This document shows positions 47,093 through 56,489 of a DNA stretch of 64,000 bases, piece by piece. Both the position numbers and the translations under genes were made by a program. The DNA is taken from positions 434,001 to 498,000 of the forward strand of contig CAVVSD010000001.1 in the NCBI GenBank assembly GCA_963750895.1. The letters run 5' to 3'. A model generated the notes under the pieces. That model had not been told where the DNA came from. It made no database searches and saw only the letters and a program-made list of their open reading frames with translations. Position 1 is the stretch's first letter; every line of letters starts with the position of its first letter. Source of the DNA: CAVVSD01 sp963750895 (GTDB lineage Bacteria > Actinomycetota > Thermoleophilia > Solirubrobacterales > Solirubrobacteraceae).

Positions 47093-48453
47093 CGTGTCAC
47101 TCCCGTCACTCTGAACCCGCGCGCCCGCAACGCGGGGCAGACCACCCCGTTCGCGAAGCGCCTTCCGTAGAACTCCCCCTCGCTGACGAGCCGCTGCCCG
47201 GCGGTCAGCTCCTCCGTGTCGTGCAGGATGCGCAGCACCGAGTCGGTGAAGCGCACGTCCGTCACGGGCCGCCCGATCCGCCCGTCCTCGATGAGGAACG
47301 TGCCGTCGCGGGTCATGCCGGTCAGCAGCGTCTGGCGCTCGTGCACCACGTTCACGTACCAGAGGCGCGTGACGTAGATGCCGCGCTCGATCGGCGCGGC
47401 GAGGGCGGCCTCGTCGGCCGCGCCGCCGCCCAGCAGGACGAGGTTCGTGGGGAACGCGCCCTCGGGGGAGCCGCCCGCCTCGACGGCGTGGCCGGTCGAG
47501 CGGGTGCCGTCGCCGGCGACCGCCGCGGAGCGCAGGTCGTGGACGACCGCGTTGGCGACGCCGTCGCGGATGAGCGGCACCGCCTGCTTCGGGACGCCGT
47601 CCGCGTCGTAGGAGCGCGCGAGCGTGCGCGGGAACGACGGCGTGTCGCTGAGGTTGATCGAGGGGGCGGCGACCTGCTCGCCCAGGCGCCCGCTCAAGGC
47701 GCCGCGGCGCTCCGCGTGCGCGAGGCCGTTGAACGCGAGCCAGCCCGCGAACTCGAGCAGGACGGCGACGGCGTCGGCCGAGAGCACGACGGGGTACTCG
47801 CCCGGCTCGACCACGATGCCGTCCTCGCGCGGCGCGTGCTCGACGGCGCGCTGCGTGAGCGCGGTCGCGTCGAGCTCGGCCACCGAGCGCGCGGTGGCGG
47901 CCGCGTAGCCGCTGCGGCCGTCCGCGTCGCGGCAGACGACCTTCATGAACGCGTCGGTCACGTCGTCGGTCGCGCGGACCCCCGAGCTCGTCGCGATCGC
48001 CGTGCGCACGGCGCCCGTGGTCCACAGCCCGAACGCCTCCAGCCCGGCGTCGGCCGCGCCGCGGAACGCCGCTCGCAGCGCGTCCGCGCCCCGTGCCGGA
48101 ACGAGATCGGCGGTCTCGGCGTCCCAGCCCGCGACCGGCGCCGCGTCGACCGCTGTGGGCAGCCCGGGGTGGTCGCCGTGTCCCGCGCGCGCAGTGGCGC
48201 GTGCGACGGCGTCGGCCTTGCGCGCCGCGGCGCGCAGCGAGGCCTCGTCGAGGCGGTTCGTGGTCGCCGACGCGGTGTGCCCGTCGCGCAGGCAGAGGAT
48301 CTCGACGGTCGTGTCGTCCACGCCGGTCGCCTGCGTCGGCGCGGACCGGGCGAAGCGCGACGACAGCGAGCGCTCGTGCACCACGGTGACCTGCGCGTCG
48401 CCGTCGGCATACGACAGCGCGCGTTCTGCGAGCTCGAGCGGCGCCTCGGCCAT
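47089..48453 (-). CDS. pmbA: TldD/PmbA family metalloprotease component TldE
   Basis: A 454-residue protein of the TldD/TldE pair. It lacks the zinc HExxxH motif, as expected for TldE/PmbA. Family features are the VTVVHERSLSSRFARS start, the middle beta-strand set (EYPVVLSADAVAVLLEFAGW), and the C-terminal LYVxxxxHERQTLLTGMTRDGTFLIEDGRIGRPV block. With TldD it forms a heterodimer that degrades unfolded peptides and cuts some peptide natural products. Overlaps tldD by ATGA. Confidence 0.9.
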   Translation of the reverse strand: MAEAPLELAERALSYADGDAQVTVVHERSLSSRFARSAPTQATGVDDTTVEILCLRDGHTASATTNRLDEASLRAAARKADAVARATARAGHGDHPGLPTAVDAAPVAGWDAETADLVPARGADALRAAFRGAADAGLEAFGLWTTGAVRTAIATSSGVRATDDVTDAFMKVVCRDADGRSGYAAATARSVAELDATALTQRAVEHAPREDGIVVEPGEYPVVLSADAVAVLLEFAGWLAFNGLAHAERRGALSGRLGEQVAAPSINLSDTPSFPRTLARSYDADGVPKQAVPLIRDGVANAVVHDLRSAAVAGDGTRSTGHAVEAGGSPEGAFPTNLVLLGGGAADEAALAAPIERGIYVTRLWYVNVVHERQTLLTGMTRDGTFLIEDGRIGRPVTDVRFTDSVLRILHDTEELTAGQRLVSEGEFYGRRFANGVVCPALRARGFRVTGVTR

Positions 48454-49890
48454 CAGGCGACGCCGACCTCCACGTCGCGGAACCGCGCCGGGGCGGTCCC
48501 GTGCGACACGCGCATGAGCTGGCCCGGCTCGCCCTTGCCGCAGTTGAGCAGCCCGTGGACGCGCCACGAGGACTCCGAGCCCACGGCGTCCAGCGAGCCC
48601 CAGAACTGCGGCGTGATCCCGGCGTAGGAGGGGTTGCGGACGAGCCCCGCGAGCTCGCCGCCGCGGATGCGGTGCCCGACCTCGGTGCCGAACTGGAAGT
48701 GCAGCCGCCGGTCGTCGATCGACCACGAGCGGTTCGTCTCCAGCAGGATGCCGTCGTCGGTGTCCGCGATGAGGTCCTCGAGGCTGCCGCCGGCCCCGGG
48801 GGCGATCGACACGTTCGTCATGCGCACGATCGGCTGGCGGGCGAAGCCGTCTGCGCGGGCGCAGCCGGCGGAGGCGCCGAGGCCCTGCGCGGAGGCCGAC
48901 TGGCGGTCGGAGAGCGCGGCGAGGAGCGTGCCGTCGGAGATGAGCGTCGTGCGCCCGCCGACGACGCCCTCGTCGTCCCAGCCGAACGATCCCAGCGCGC
49001 CGGGGAGCGTCGCGTCGGCGACGACGGTCAGGTGCTCGGACCCGTAGCGCAGGGAGCCGAGGTCGGTGGGGGAGACCCAGCTCGTCCCGGCATAGGACGC
49101 CTCGCCGAGCAGGATGCGGTCGAGCTCGAGCGCATGCCCGATCGACTCGTGCACCTGCAGTGCGAGCTGCTCGCTGCCCAGGACGAGCGTGCGGCGGCCG
49201 GTCGGGCACGGCGGCGCGGACAGGAGCTCGAGGACCTCCTCGCGGACGCGCGGCGGCGTTGCCGGCGAGGTCGAGCGCCAGGATGCGCTCCCAGCCGCCG
49301 AGCCCGACGTCGCCGCCGTGGGCGCTCGGGTAGGAGCGGACCTGCAGCTCGTCGCCGTCCACCGCGATCGCCTGGATGCCGCCGCCGCACTCGACGCGCA
49401 GCTGCGTGCAGGCGGCACCTTCGCTCGACGCGAACGCCGAGGTCTGGCGCCGCAGGCTGGACTCGGCGGTCGTCTGCACGATGCGGTCGTCGCCGCGCAG
49501 GCCGGCCTCGGCGCCGACGAGCAGCTCGAGGCGGTCCTCGAGCGGGATTCCGAAGGGGTCGATCTCGCACGGCCCGCTCCAGTGCCCGCGCGCGGGCGCG
49601 AGCGGGGTCATGGGCCGGTCGGCCGACGCGGGCATCGCCTGCGCCACGCCGAGCGCTGCGCTCAGCGCGCGCTCGGCGCCCGCCCGGGTCGCGTCGCGGG
49701 TCGCTGCGAACCCCCACGCGCCGCCGACGCGGACGCGGACGCCGATGCCCTCGCCGGACTGCGCGTCGACGCGCTCGACCTGCCCGTTGCGGATCAGGAT
49801 GTGCTCGTCGTCGGTGCTGACGTGGCGCGCCTCGGCGTAGGCGCAGCGCCCGGCGGCGAGGTCGACGAGATCCACCAGGAGGTCGAGCAT
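48453..49890 (-). CDS. tldD: TldD metalloprotease, frameshifted in this sequence
   Basis: The N-terminal part reads from ATG 49890 to about 49256 (ending ILALDLAGNAA). The rest (VREEVLELLSAPPCP to the stop at 48453) is one frame over; a single extra base between 49244 and 49256 explains the shift, and the corrected length is 478 residues, normal for TldD. The zinc-binding HExxxH is present as HESIGHALELD. The intact partner gene follows with ATGA coupling, so an indel error or very recent mutation is more likely than long decay. Confidence 0.85.
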
Positions 49891-49917
49891 CGGCGCAGGC
49901 TGTCACATCCGCGCACG

Positions 49918-49942
49918 CCCCGGGCAGCTCGGCTGCCCGGGG
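49918..49942 (-). terminator. GC-rich hairpin after the 49958-50266 gene
   Basis: CCCCGGGCAG and its perfect complement with a 5-nt loop, directly downstream of the minus-strand gene ending at 49958 and upstream of tldD. It lacks a T-run but the position fits a terminator. Confidence 0.6.
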
Positions 49943-49957
49943 TGGTGGGAGGGGTGC

Positions 49958-50266
49958 TCAGGCGCGGACGAGCAGGCCCGCGCGCGGGCGGCGCGTGAAC
50001 GCGCGGGTGCCGCGGCGGCGCTGGCCGGCGTGCACGCGGGTCGCCCGGAGGCGGAGCAGCTCGACGAGGTCGACCGAGCGCTCGAACGGGTCGGCGACGA
50101 CCCGGCCGTCGGTGAGGTCGAGCGCGGCGACCGCGACGCCGTCGCGCTCGGCGATGAGGCTGTCGGCGGCGGGAATGGCCGCGCTGTCGAGGGCTGCGAG
50201 GCGGGCCAGGACGCGGACGTCCGCGGCCCCGGCGCGGCGGATGACGATGGTGTCGGAGGTGATCAT
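49958..50266 (-). CDS. Small conserved actinobacterial protein, GNAT-like N-terminal fragment
   Basis: A 102-residue protein with AGGAG 10 nt before ATG 50266. Its pattern (IVIRRAGAADVRVLARLAALDS, then LIAERDGVAVAALDLTDGRVVADPF and ELLRLRA) is that of a short GNAT-like alpha/beta unit which lacks the acetyl-CoA loop. Proteins of this form appear to be common in Solirubrobacterales-like genomes. A basic tail of about 25 residues ends it. Divergent from the LysR gene. Confidence 0.72.
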   Translation of the reverse strand: MITSDTIVIRRAGAADVRVLARLAALDSAAIPAADSLIAERDGVAVAALDLTDGRVVADPFERSVDLVELLRLRATRVHAGQRRRGTRAFTRRPRAGLLVRA

Positions 50267-50332
50267 CAGGGAGGCTCCTGAAGCTGCGGGACGGGACTGT
50301 TCAAAGGTGTCACGACCGTGCCATCAGTACAA

Positions 50333-50361
50333 ATGACAAAAGGAGACCCCAGGTATAAGAT
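50333..50361 (+). promoter_or_regulatory. Sigma-70-like promoter of the LysR gene, probably leaderless
   Basis: ATGACA at 50333-50338, a 17-nt gap, then TAAGAT at 50356-50361 (or TATAAG two bases earlier). The predicted start of transcription, 7 nt further, coincides with the ATG at 50368, and no ribosome site is visible, which suggests a leaderless message. Confidence 0.55.
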
Positions 50362-50367
50362 CGCCTC

Positions 50368-51303
50368 ATGCTCGATGTTCGCCGCCTCCGCGTGCTGCGC
50401 GCCGTGGCCCAGCAAGGCTCCTTCTCCGCCGCAGCGGAATCGCTCTCCTACACCCAGTCGGCCGTGTCCCAGCAGATCGCCGCGCTCGAGCGCGAGGCGG
50501 GCACGCTCCTCGTCCAGCGCAACCCGCGCGGCGTGCGCCTGACCGACGCCGGCACCGCGCTCCTGCGCCACACGGAGGTCATCCTCTCCCGGCTCGCGGA
50601 CGCCGAGGCCGAGCTCGAGGCGATCGCCGGCCTGCGCTCCGGCCGCCTGCGCCTCGCCGCGTTCCCCTCCGCGGGCGCGACGATCATGCCGAAGGCCATC
50701 GGGCGCTTCCGCGAGGCGCACCCGGGCATCGACCTGACGCTGCGACCCGCCGAGCCCGACGACGTCTGCGCGTTCCTCAAGGCGGGCGACTGCGACATCG
50801 CGCTGACGATCGACGCTCCGCCGGTCACCGCCGAGCCCGAGGGGGTCGACCTCTTCCACCTGCTCGACGACCCGATGTACGTCTGCCTGCCGGCGACGCA
50901 CCCGCGCGCCTCCCAGTCACGCGTGAAGCTCGAGGACCTCGCCGCCGAGCCGTGGATCCTCGGCTCGACGGGCCGCTGCCCGGACACCGAGGTCTTCCTC
51001 CGCGCCTGCCAGACCGCAGGCTTCGACTGCCAGATCGCCTTCCACTCCGACGACTACCTGTCGATCCAGGGGTTCGTGGCCGCCGGCGTCGGGCTGGCGC
51101 TCATCCCCGACCTGGGGCTCATCACCGTGCGCGACGACGTCGTGATCCGCTCGCTGCACGGCAACCCGCCGTACCGCCGCATCTCCGCCGCGATGCTGAC
51201 CGACGGCTACCGCTCGCCGGCGGCCCTCGCGATGCTCGACATCCTGGCCGAGGTGGGCAGCGAGTTCGAGGCCGGCCGCCGTTCGCTGGCGCTCGTCTCG
51301 TGA
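50368..51303 (+). CDS. LysR family transcriptional regulator
   Basis: A 311-residue regulator. The winged helix is at 1-60 (MLDVRRLRVLRAVAQQGSFSAAAESLSYTQSAVSQQIAALE, in parts), followed by the linker helix. The co-inducer domain (about 90-300) has the usual GRLRLAAFPSAGATIMPKAIGRFREAHP opening. It lies divergent from the small 49958-50266 gene, a typical LysR target arrangement. Ligand unknown. Confidence 0.92.
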   Translation: MLDVRRLRVLRAVAQQGSFSAAAESLSYTQSAVSQQIAALEREAGTLLVQRNPRGVRLTDAGTALLRHTEVILSRLADAEAELEAIAGLRSGRLRLAAFPSAGATIMPKAIGRFREAHPGIDLTLRPAEPDDVCAFLKAGDCDIALTIDAPPVTAEPEGVDLFHLLDDPMYVCLPATHPRASQSRVKLEDLAAEPWILGSTGRCPDTEVFLRACQTAGFDCQIAFHSDDYLSIQGFVAAGVGLALIPDLGLITVRDDVVIRSLHGNPPYRRISAAMLTDGYRSPAALAMLDILAEVGSEFEAGRRSLALVS

Positions 51304-51371
51304 CGACGCCGGGCCGCCGGACGGAAAGCCGGTCGCCGTTCGGGGCCGGCGCGTGGAATGCTGCGCCGTCG

Positions 51372-51776
51372 ATGGCCGACTCGCCCAACGTGGCAGTCGT
51401 CAGACGTGCCTTCGACGCGTTCACCCTGCGTGACGTCGAACGGCTCGTCGCGACCTGCTCGCCCGACGTGGAGTTCGATCTGCCGACCGCGCGGCTGGCC
51501 CGCACGGGGCAGCCCTACCGAGGGCACGAGGGCGTGCGCACCTACATGCGCGACGCCGCCCGCGTCTGGGCGGAGCTGCGGCTCGAGGCGCGCGAGTTCC
51601 ACGAGGCCGGCGACCTCGTCGTCGCCGTGGGGCGCGTGTACGCCTGGGGCGAGGGCCGCGTCGTGGACACGCCGTCGGCCTGGGTGTGGACGCTGCGCGA
51701 CGGGCTCGTGCTGCGCGTGACGGTCTACGAGAGCCGCGCCGAGGCCTTCCTCGCGGCGGGGCTGGCGACCGACTGA
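51372..51776 (+). CDS. SnoaL-like / nuclear transport factor 2 family protein
   Basis: A 134-residue NTF2-fold protein: VVRRAFDAFTLRDVERLVATCSPDVEFD, YRGHEGVRTYMRDAARVWAELRL and the closing WVWTLRDGLVLRVTVYESRAEAFLAAGL. ATG 51372 fits the fold start; no ribosome site is visible. It is similar in kind, but not closely, to the gene at 46687. Function unknown. Confidence 0.8.
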   Translation: MADSPNVAVVRRAFDAFTLRDVERLVATCSPDVEFDLPTARLARTGQPYRGHEGVRTYMRDAARVWAELRLEAREFHEAGDLVVAVGRVYAWGEGRVVDTPSAWVWTLRDGLVLRVTVYESRAEAFLAAGLATD

Positions 51777-51919
51777 GGAGGTCGGAACCGCGGACTCCCG
51801 CCCCGATCGGGGGCGATGAGACGAGAGCCCGCGGAACCTGATCGCGCTGCCGCGTCCAGGGTTGGTGGCAGCGCGACGTCCAGGCGGACCGGGCGGGGCC
51901 CGCCGTTGAGCTTATGGCG

Positions 51920-52583
51920 TCACAGACCGCGTACACGATCACCTGACCCGCTCACCGGCGCCGGCGGTGATCGTCCACGGAGTAGCTCGTATCGGTCAGC
52001 GTCGCGGTCGCGGTCGCGCACCGCCGCGCCGGTGTAGTTGCCGCCGACGGCGACGGTCCCAGCCGGGCAGACAGCAGTCGACGATGCCGGTCCCCGTCTC
52101 GCTCAGAGTGCCTGGCGCGGCGATCTGGGTCACGTCCGGCGAGATTCGGCCCGTGCCGGCGGCGCCTGTCGCACCCGTTGCGCCGGTGTCGCCCTTCGGC
52201 CCGGTCGCGCCCGTGAGCCCACGCGGCCCGGACGGGCCCTGCGGCCCGCGCGCCCCGTTCGAGGGCGAGTCGTCGTCCGTCGTGCTGTTCGGGTTGATGA
52301 GGTTGCCGCCGCCGGTCCCATTCAGGACGTCCGTGCGGAGCTTCGCGCGCGTCGAGCGTGTTGTTCTTGATCTGTCGGCGCGGTGATGCTCTGGTTCTTG
52401 AGCTTCGTGCGCCGGGATCGAGCCGGCCTTGATCTTCGCGCCGGGGATCGAGTTGTTCTTGATCTGGGACGCCCGGATCGTCACGGCGGCGTACGAGCTG
52501 CCGCTCAGCGCGACGAACAGCGCGATCATGGCGATGACATGCGCCGAGGTGATTCTGGCGCGCAGCTTCTTGATGATGGACAT
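51920..52583 (-). pseudogene. Secreted collagen-like repeat protein, broken by several frameshifts
   Basis: Starts at ATG 52583 with a signal-like helix (HVIAMIALFVALSGSSYA) and the IKNNSIPGAKIKAGS linker repeats common to actinobacterial surface proteins. Near 52350-52420 three single-base insertions are needed to keep the repeats (KLKNQSIT, QIKNNTLDA, KLRTDVLNG). A Gly-X-Y stretch follows (GPQGPSGPRGLTGATGPKGD). The C-terminal domain is again out of frame in pieces (GTVAVGGNYTGAAV, TATLTDTSYSVDD, VIVYAVC). The 3' end is approximate. Confidence 0.6.
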
Positions 52584-52615
52584 GGAGGCCTCCTACCTCT
52601 GATCTCGTCCGTGGG

Positions 52616-53467
52616 TCATGGGCGGATGACCCGCCAGGGGCCGCGTGTCGGCCAGCGGTTGTCCGCGTCGTACACGAGCACCCGCACCCGAGCGATCCCT
52701 CGCTTGATGCGGATGATCTTCGATTCACCGGTGGCGAATGTGGATTTCGCCCACGTCCCGGCGCCTCGCCGCTGGATCTGCAGCTCCGTCGGGGCCCGTC
52801 GGGTGTCTGCCGTGACGTGGACGCAGCGCTCGTGGGTGCCGAGCTCCTCTGCGCTGCAGGACTTCACGACCACGTGTGGCAGCAAGGGGACGCGGACGGT
52901 GACCGAGGTCTGGCCGCCTCCGTCGTCCTCCGCCTGCTCGTCCTCGATCGCCTCTCGCGATCGCGTCGGATCAGGCCCGAAGGTCGACACCCAGTACCAC
53001 CCGGAGGACGTGCCCTCCCGATAGGCGACCGCGATGCCGATGGTGCGGTACGTCTGCTCGCGCATCGTGCGCTCGTGGGGCGGCGACAGCCGCCACTGCT
53101 CGAAGGTCGAGGCCCCGTCCGGGTAGCCGGCCGCGGAGTTCTCGGCGGCGAGGTCGGGGAACTTGTAGCCGAAGGACGCCAGTCGCGACGCGGGCAGGCG
53201 GCCCAGCGAGTCGCGGTGGTCGTGGTTGAAGTTGTCGTTGGCGGCCATGTCGGCGGCGTACCACTCGGCCTCCGCCTGGAGGACCGGATCGAGGCGCACG
53301 GGGCGCAGGCCGAGGCCCGTGCGGTAGGCGTTGATCCGGGTGAGAGCGTCCTGTTCGGGCGCCGTGAGGGAGACCTCGGGGGTGTCCTGGGCGGCGGCGC
53401 CGGCGGGGACCGCGGCGAGCACGACGAGCGCCAGGACGGCGAGTCGGATGAGGTGGCGGGGGGCCAT
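52616..53467 (-). CDS. Secreted CAP (SCP/PR-1) domain protein
   Basis: A 283-residue exported protein with a signal peptide at 1-26 (ending AGAAA). The CAP domain (about 38-160) has RINAYRTGLGLRPVRLDPVLQAEAEWYAADMA, the FNHDH motif, LAAENSAAG and a late YRTIGIAVAYREG with GWYWVSTFG. Bacterial CAP proteins are mostly of unknown function in the envelope. The last 100 residues look like a beta-sandwich. The frame is intact, in contrast to both neighbours. Confidence 0.9.
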   Translation of the reverse strand: MAPRHLIRLAVLALVVLAAVPAGAAAQDTPEVSLTAPEQDALTRINAYRTGLGLRPVRLDPVLQAEAEWYAADMAANDNFNHDHRDSLGRLPASRLASFGYKFPDLAAENSAAGYPDGASTFEQWRLSPPHERTMREQTYRTIGIAVAYREGTSSGWYWVSTFGPDPTRSREAIEDEQAEDDGGGQTSVTVRVPLLPHVVVKSCSAEELGTHERCVHVTADTRRAPTELQIQRRGAGTWAKSTFATGESKIIRIKRGIARVRVLVYDADNRWPTRGPWRVIRP

Positions 53468-53487
53468 GGGAGGATCTCCCGACGCTC

Positions 53488-53515
53488 GGGAGGCCCGCCC
53501 GAAGGCGGGCCTCCC
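53488..53515 (-). terminator. Terminator hairpin after the large secreted protein
   Basis: A 12-bp perfect stem with, on the minus strand, a TTCG tetraloop (GGAGGCCCGCC-TTCG-GGCGGGCCTCC core). It lies 34 nt after the stop at 53549 and just before the CAP gene's start. Confidence 0.7.
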
Positions 53516-53548
53516 TGTCGCGTCTAGTGACTCAGTCGCTCAACCGGA

Positions 53549-56201
53549 TTACCGGTTGACGACCGCCACGCGTGCGCTGCGGATGTTCGCCCCGAGGCGG
53601 ACGTTCCGCAGGCGGACCGTGCGGCCGACTGCGACCGTACGGGTGACCGTGCGAACCACCTTGCCGTCGTAACCCATGAGCTGGATACGGACGGTGGCGG
53701 AGCGCTTCGTGCCCTTCAGGCGCAGCGACAGGTAGCGCGTGCCCTTGGCCGAGTTCACCACGCGGGCGAACCGGACCGAGACCTTCGCGGCCCTGACGGG
53801 TGCGCGAGGAGGAGACCTCCACGTTGCCCTTGGCCAGTGCTGCCAGCGTCGCGGCCGACGGCGTGCTGTTGCCGTTGACGTTGGGGGCCGGCGGCCCTGC
53901 GGGCGTGTTGGGGGTCGCGCCCGGCGCACGCGGCGGGATCCCCGGATCGATCACGGACGGCGTGCCCTCACCGAACGGCACGTGGACGTCGCGCAGGAGG
54001 CGCTCGTTCACGAAGTCGCCGATGATGTTGATCTCGGCGCCCTGGCTCTCCAGGACCTCGATCGCGGCGTTGCCGTCAGCGTTGGTGCGCACGCAGACCC
54101 GCTTGGAGTCCTGCGAGTTGATCGGGTCCGTGTCGCGGTGCGAGCCCACGAGGTTGTACGGACCGACCTTCTTCGCCAGGTTGTTCGTGTCCGTGGGCAC
54201 GAACGCCTGGATGGACCCGCTCGGGCTGGTGTCGGAGAAGCACACCAGCTCGTCCTCGAACGGCGAGCCGTCGATGTCCTGCGCGTGCGCCACGACGATG
54301 CGGGCGTTGCGCAGCTCGGCGGTCGTGCCCTTCGGGAACACGGCCAGGTACTTGGCGAAGAGCGACTTCACCGTCTTGGTGATGGTCGCGGAGCCGACCG
54401 GCTGGTCGGAGACCGGCTGGTTCGGGTAGTGGGACTCGGCCGTGATGTTGGCGTGGCCGAGGACGTTGTCCTTCAGGTACTTCAGGTCGCAGCCACCGTT
54501 GAGGTTGTTCCCCATGTCGGGGTTGTTGGCGAGGAGGGCGTCGAACCAGAACCCGCTGCCGGGCCGGAAGTTGACGTCACCGATGCCATGCTCGTCGGTG
54601 TAGATGGCGACCTTCTGAGCGCCCTCCGGCGTCTGCCGGAAGTTGCGGGTCCTGGTCCTCGCGACGCAGGCACTTCGTGTCGTAGCCCGCGAGGGTGCGA
54701 CCGACGAACTCGTGCGCGATGTCCCAGTAGTCGTAACGGCGGTCGTTGTCGGTGAGGTCGCCCTCGCCGCCGACGCCGTCACCCACGAGGTAGCCGGGGA
54801 AGTTGTTCCCAGGCAGGCCGTCGGTGCCGGACGACTCCGGATCGGGAGCGCCGGTTGCGGGGACGTACGCCGAGTAGAACGGGGCGTACAGGTTGTGCGC
54901 GGCTGGCGTGCCGCTGCCGGCGTTGGCGTTCGCCGGGCGGTCAGCCGAGTACAGCTTGCTCTTGTCGGTCTTGCCGAACGAGCCGACACCGTCGATGTCC
55001 TTGTTGTCGTGCTTGTTCGGGGCGATCGCGAAATCGATCCGAGCAGCAGGCATGGGGGCGTCGTCGGCGGTCAGGTAGCCGTCGGGCAGGAACGTCGCGT
55101 CCTCACGCTGAGGATCGAACGGACCACGCGAGGGCTCCTGGGAGAGACCGAGCCACACGGGCGGGATCGCGCCCGCGCCGTCCGCATCGAAGACACGCGA
55201 GAACGCGTAGCCGCCGTCGCAGTTGTCGACCGCGTCGAGGATCGGGCCGGCCGATGGTCACGTTGACCGGACGGGTCGTCGGGCGCGCACGCGTTCGGCG
55301 GGCGTCGAACGGATGCCCCTCGGTCGCGAACGAGCCGAGATCCGACTGGTCGTGGATGTCCCAGCGGTTCGACGGGTTCTCGTTGTTGGGGTTGGCGTCG
55401 GTCGCGAAACGCTGGGCCAGCTGCGGCCACGCGTCAGGCAGGGTGATCTTGCCGAGGCGGTACGCGCCCTCGAACTCGCCCTCGACCGGCAGGGTGCCGG
55501 TGACCTTCGCCTGCAGGACGCCCTCGTTCCGCTTGTCGGGGTAGAGGCTGTCCGCCCAGAACGAGTTCAGGACCCCGGATCCGAGGGGGTTGCCTGCATC
55601 GTTCGGGACCGTCGCCGCCCAGGGGCAGCTCGGTGACGGCAGGATCGCTCATCGACATCCAGCCGGCGAGGAACTGGTGCTGGAGCAGCGACGTGCGCTG
55701 GATGATCTGGAACGCCGCGAGGAGCGACGGGTTGTCGCGCACGCTGATGGCCGTCGTGTTGACGTTCACGGCCAGCTTGATGCGCGCGAGGCCGGCGCCC
55801 GAGGACGTCCACGTCTCACGAACGCACAGCTTGTTCCCGGCGATGAAGAAGCCGGACGAGCTCGAGATGGGGGACGGGTCGCGAGCCGTGTCGCTGCCCC
55901 ACTCCTCCAGGACGAAGTCGTAGTCGAGGTCGGCCCAGATCAGGTACTCACCGCGACGCACTGCGCTGTTGCGCAGCACGTTGATCTCCGAGTCCTGGAG
56001 ATCGTCGGAGCACTTGACGAGGCGGATGTTCTCCCCACGCCATGCGAGGTAGGGGATGTTCGTCGACGTCGGATTCGGATCCGACGCGATGGACGGGGCC
56101 TGTGGGGCTCCTGCCCAGGTTGGGGTACTTGCCAACAGGCAAGCGATCCCCGCAAGCAACAACGCGACAAGGCCGAGGCCTAGCCGGCGAGCGCCCAGCA
56201 T
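53549..56201 (-). pseudogene. Large secreted protein of unknown family, interrupted by four single-base insertions
   Basis: Start ATG 56201 behind GGAGGTAG; signal peptide at 1-31. The reading continues through four frames: up to VTELPLG (extra base at about 55615), to VNVTIGRP (one extra G at 55244-55246), to RREDQDP (about 54643-54649) and to VEVSS (about 53799-53806), then to the stop at 53549. With these four bases removed the length is exactly 883 codons. The C-terminal 90 residues (KVSVRFARVVNSAKGTRYLSLRLKGTKRS) form a beta-domain. It could be an abundant surface protein. No family recognised. It has its own terminator. Confidence 0.65.
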
Positions 56202-56489
56202 TGACTACCTCCGTGTAGATGGACCTGAGCGATGGCCGTGGAGGTCCTCTCCTGACCTCGGGTGCAACCCATCGCTGTCAAGTGGAGAAGCTACGGCTAC
56301 TCCAACATCGGGGGCAACATGCCGCCGGATAGTTGATAGCTACCTGGGCGGGTGGAATTGCCTACCCACCTATCCGCGAAACTACCCGGACTAGGCCCCC
56401 GACATCGGCCGATCGGCCCTGTTCGGATGGCCGATCGGCGGGGAGCGGCGACGCGCCACGGGTAGGTGCCCGCGGCGCCGCCGGAAGGA
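56202..56489. other. Intergenic region with a candidate promoter for the large secreted gene
   Basis: A 288-base gap. On the minus strand TTGACA (56276-56281) is a good -35 candidate about 75 nt before the secreted-protein start, but no convincing -10 follows at the standard spacing. A hairpin stands at its right end. Nothing else is recognised. Confidence 0.35.
56407..56439 (-). terminator. Hairpin after the LuxR-type regulator
   Basis: CCGATCGGCC (56409-56418) pairs with GGCCGATCGG (56429-56438) over a 10-nt loop. Each arm is itself nearly palindromic (GGCCGATCGGCC), so it could be either a terminator for the minus-strand regulator or a pair of operator sites. Confidence 0.45.
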
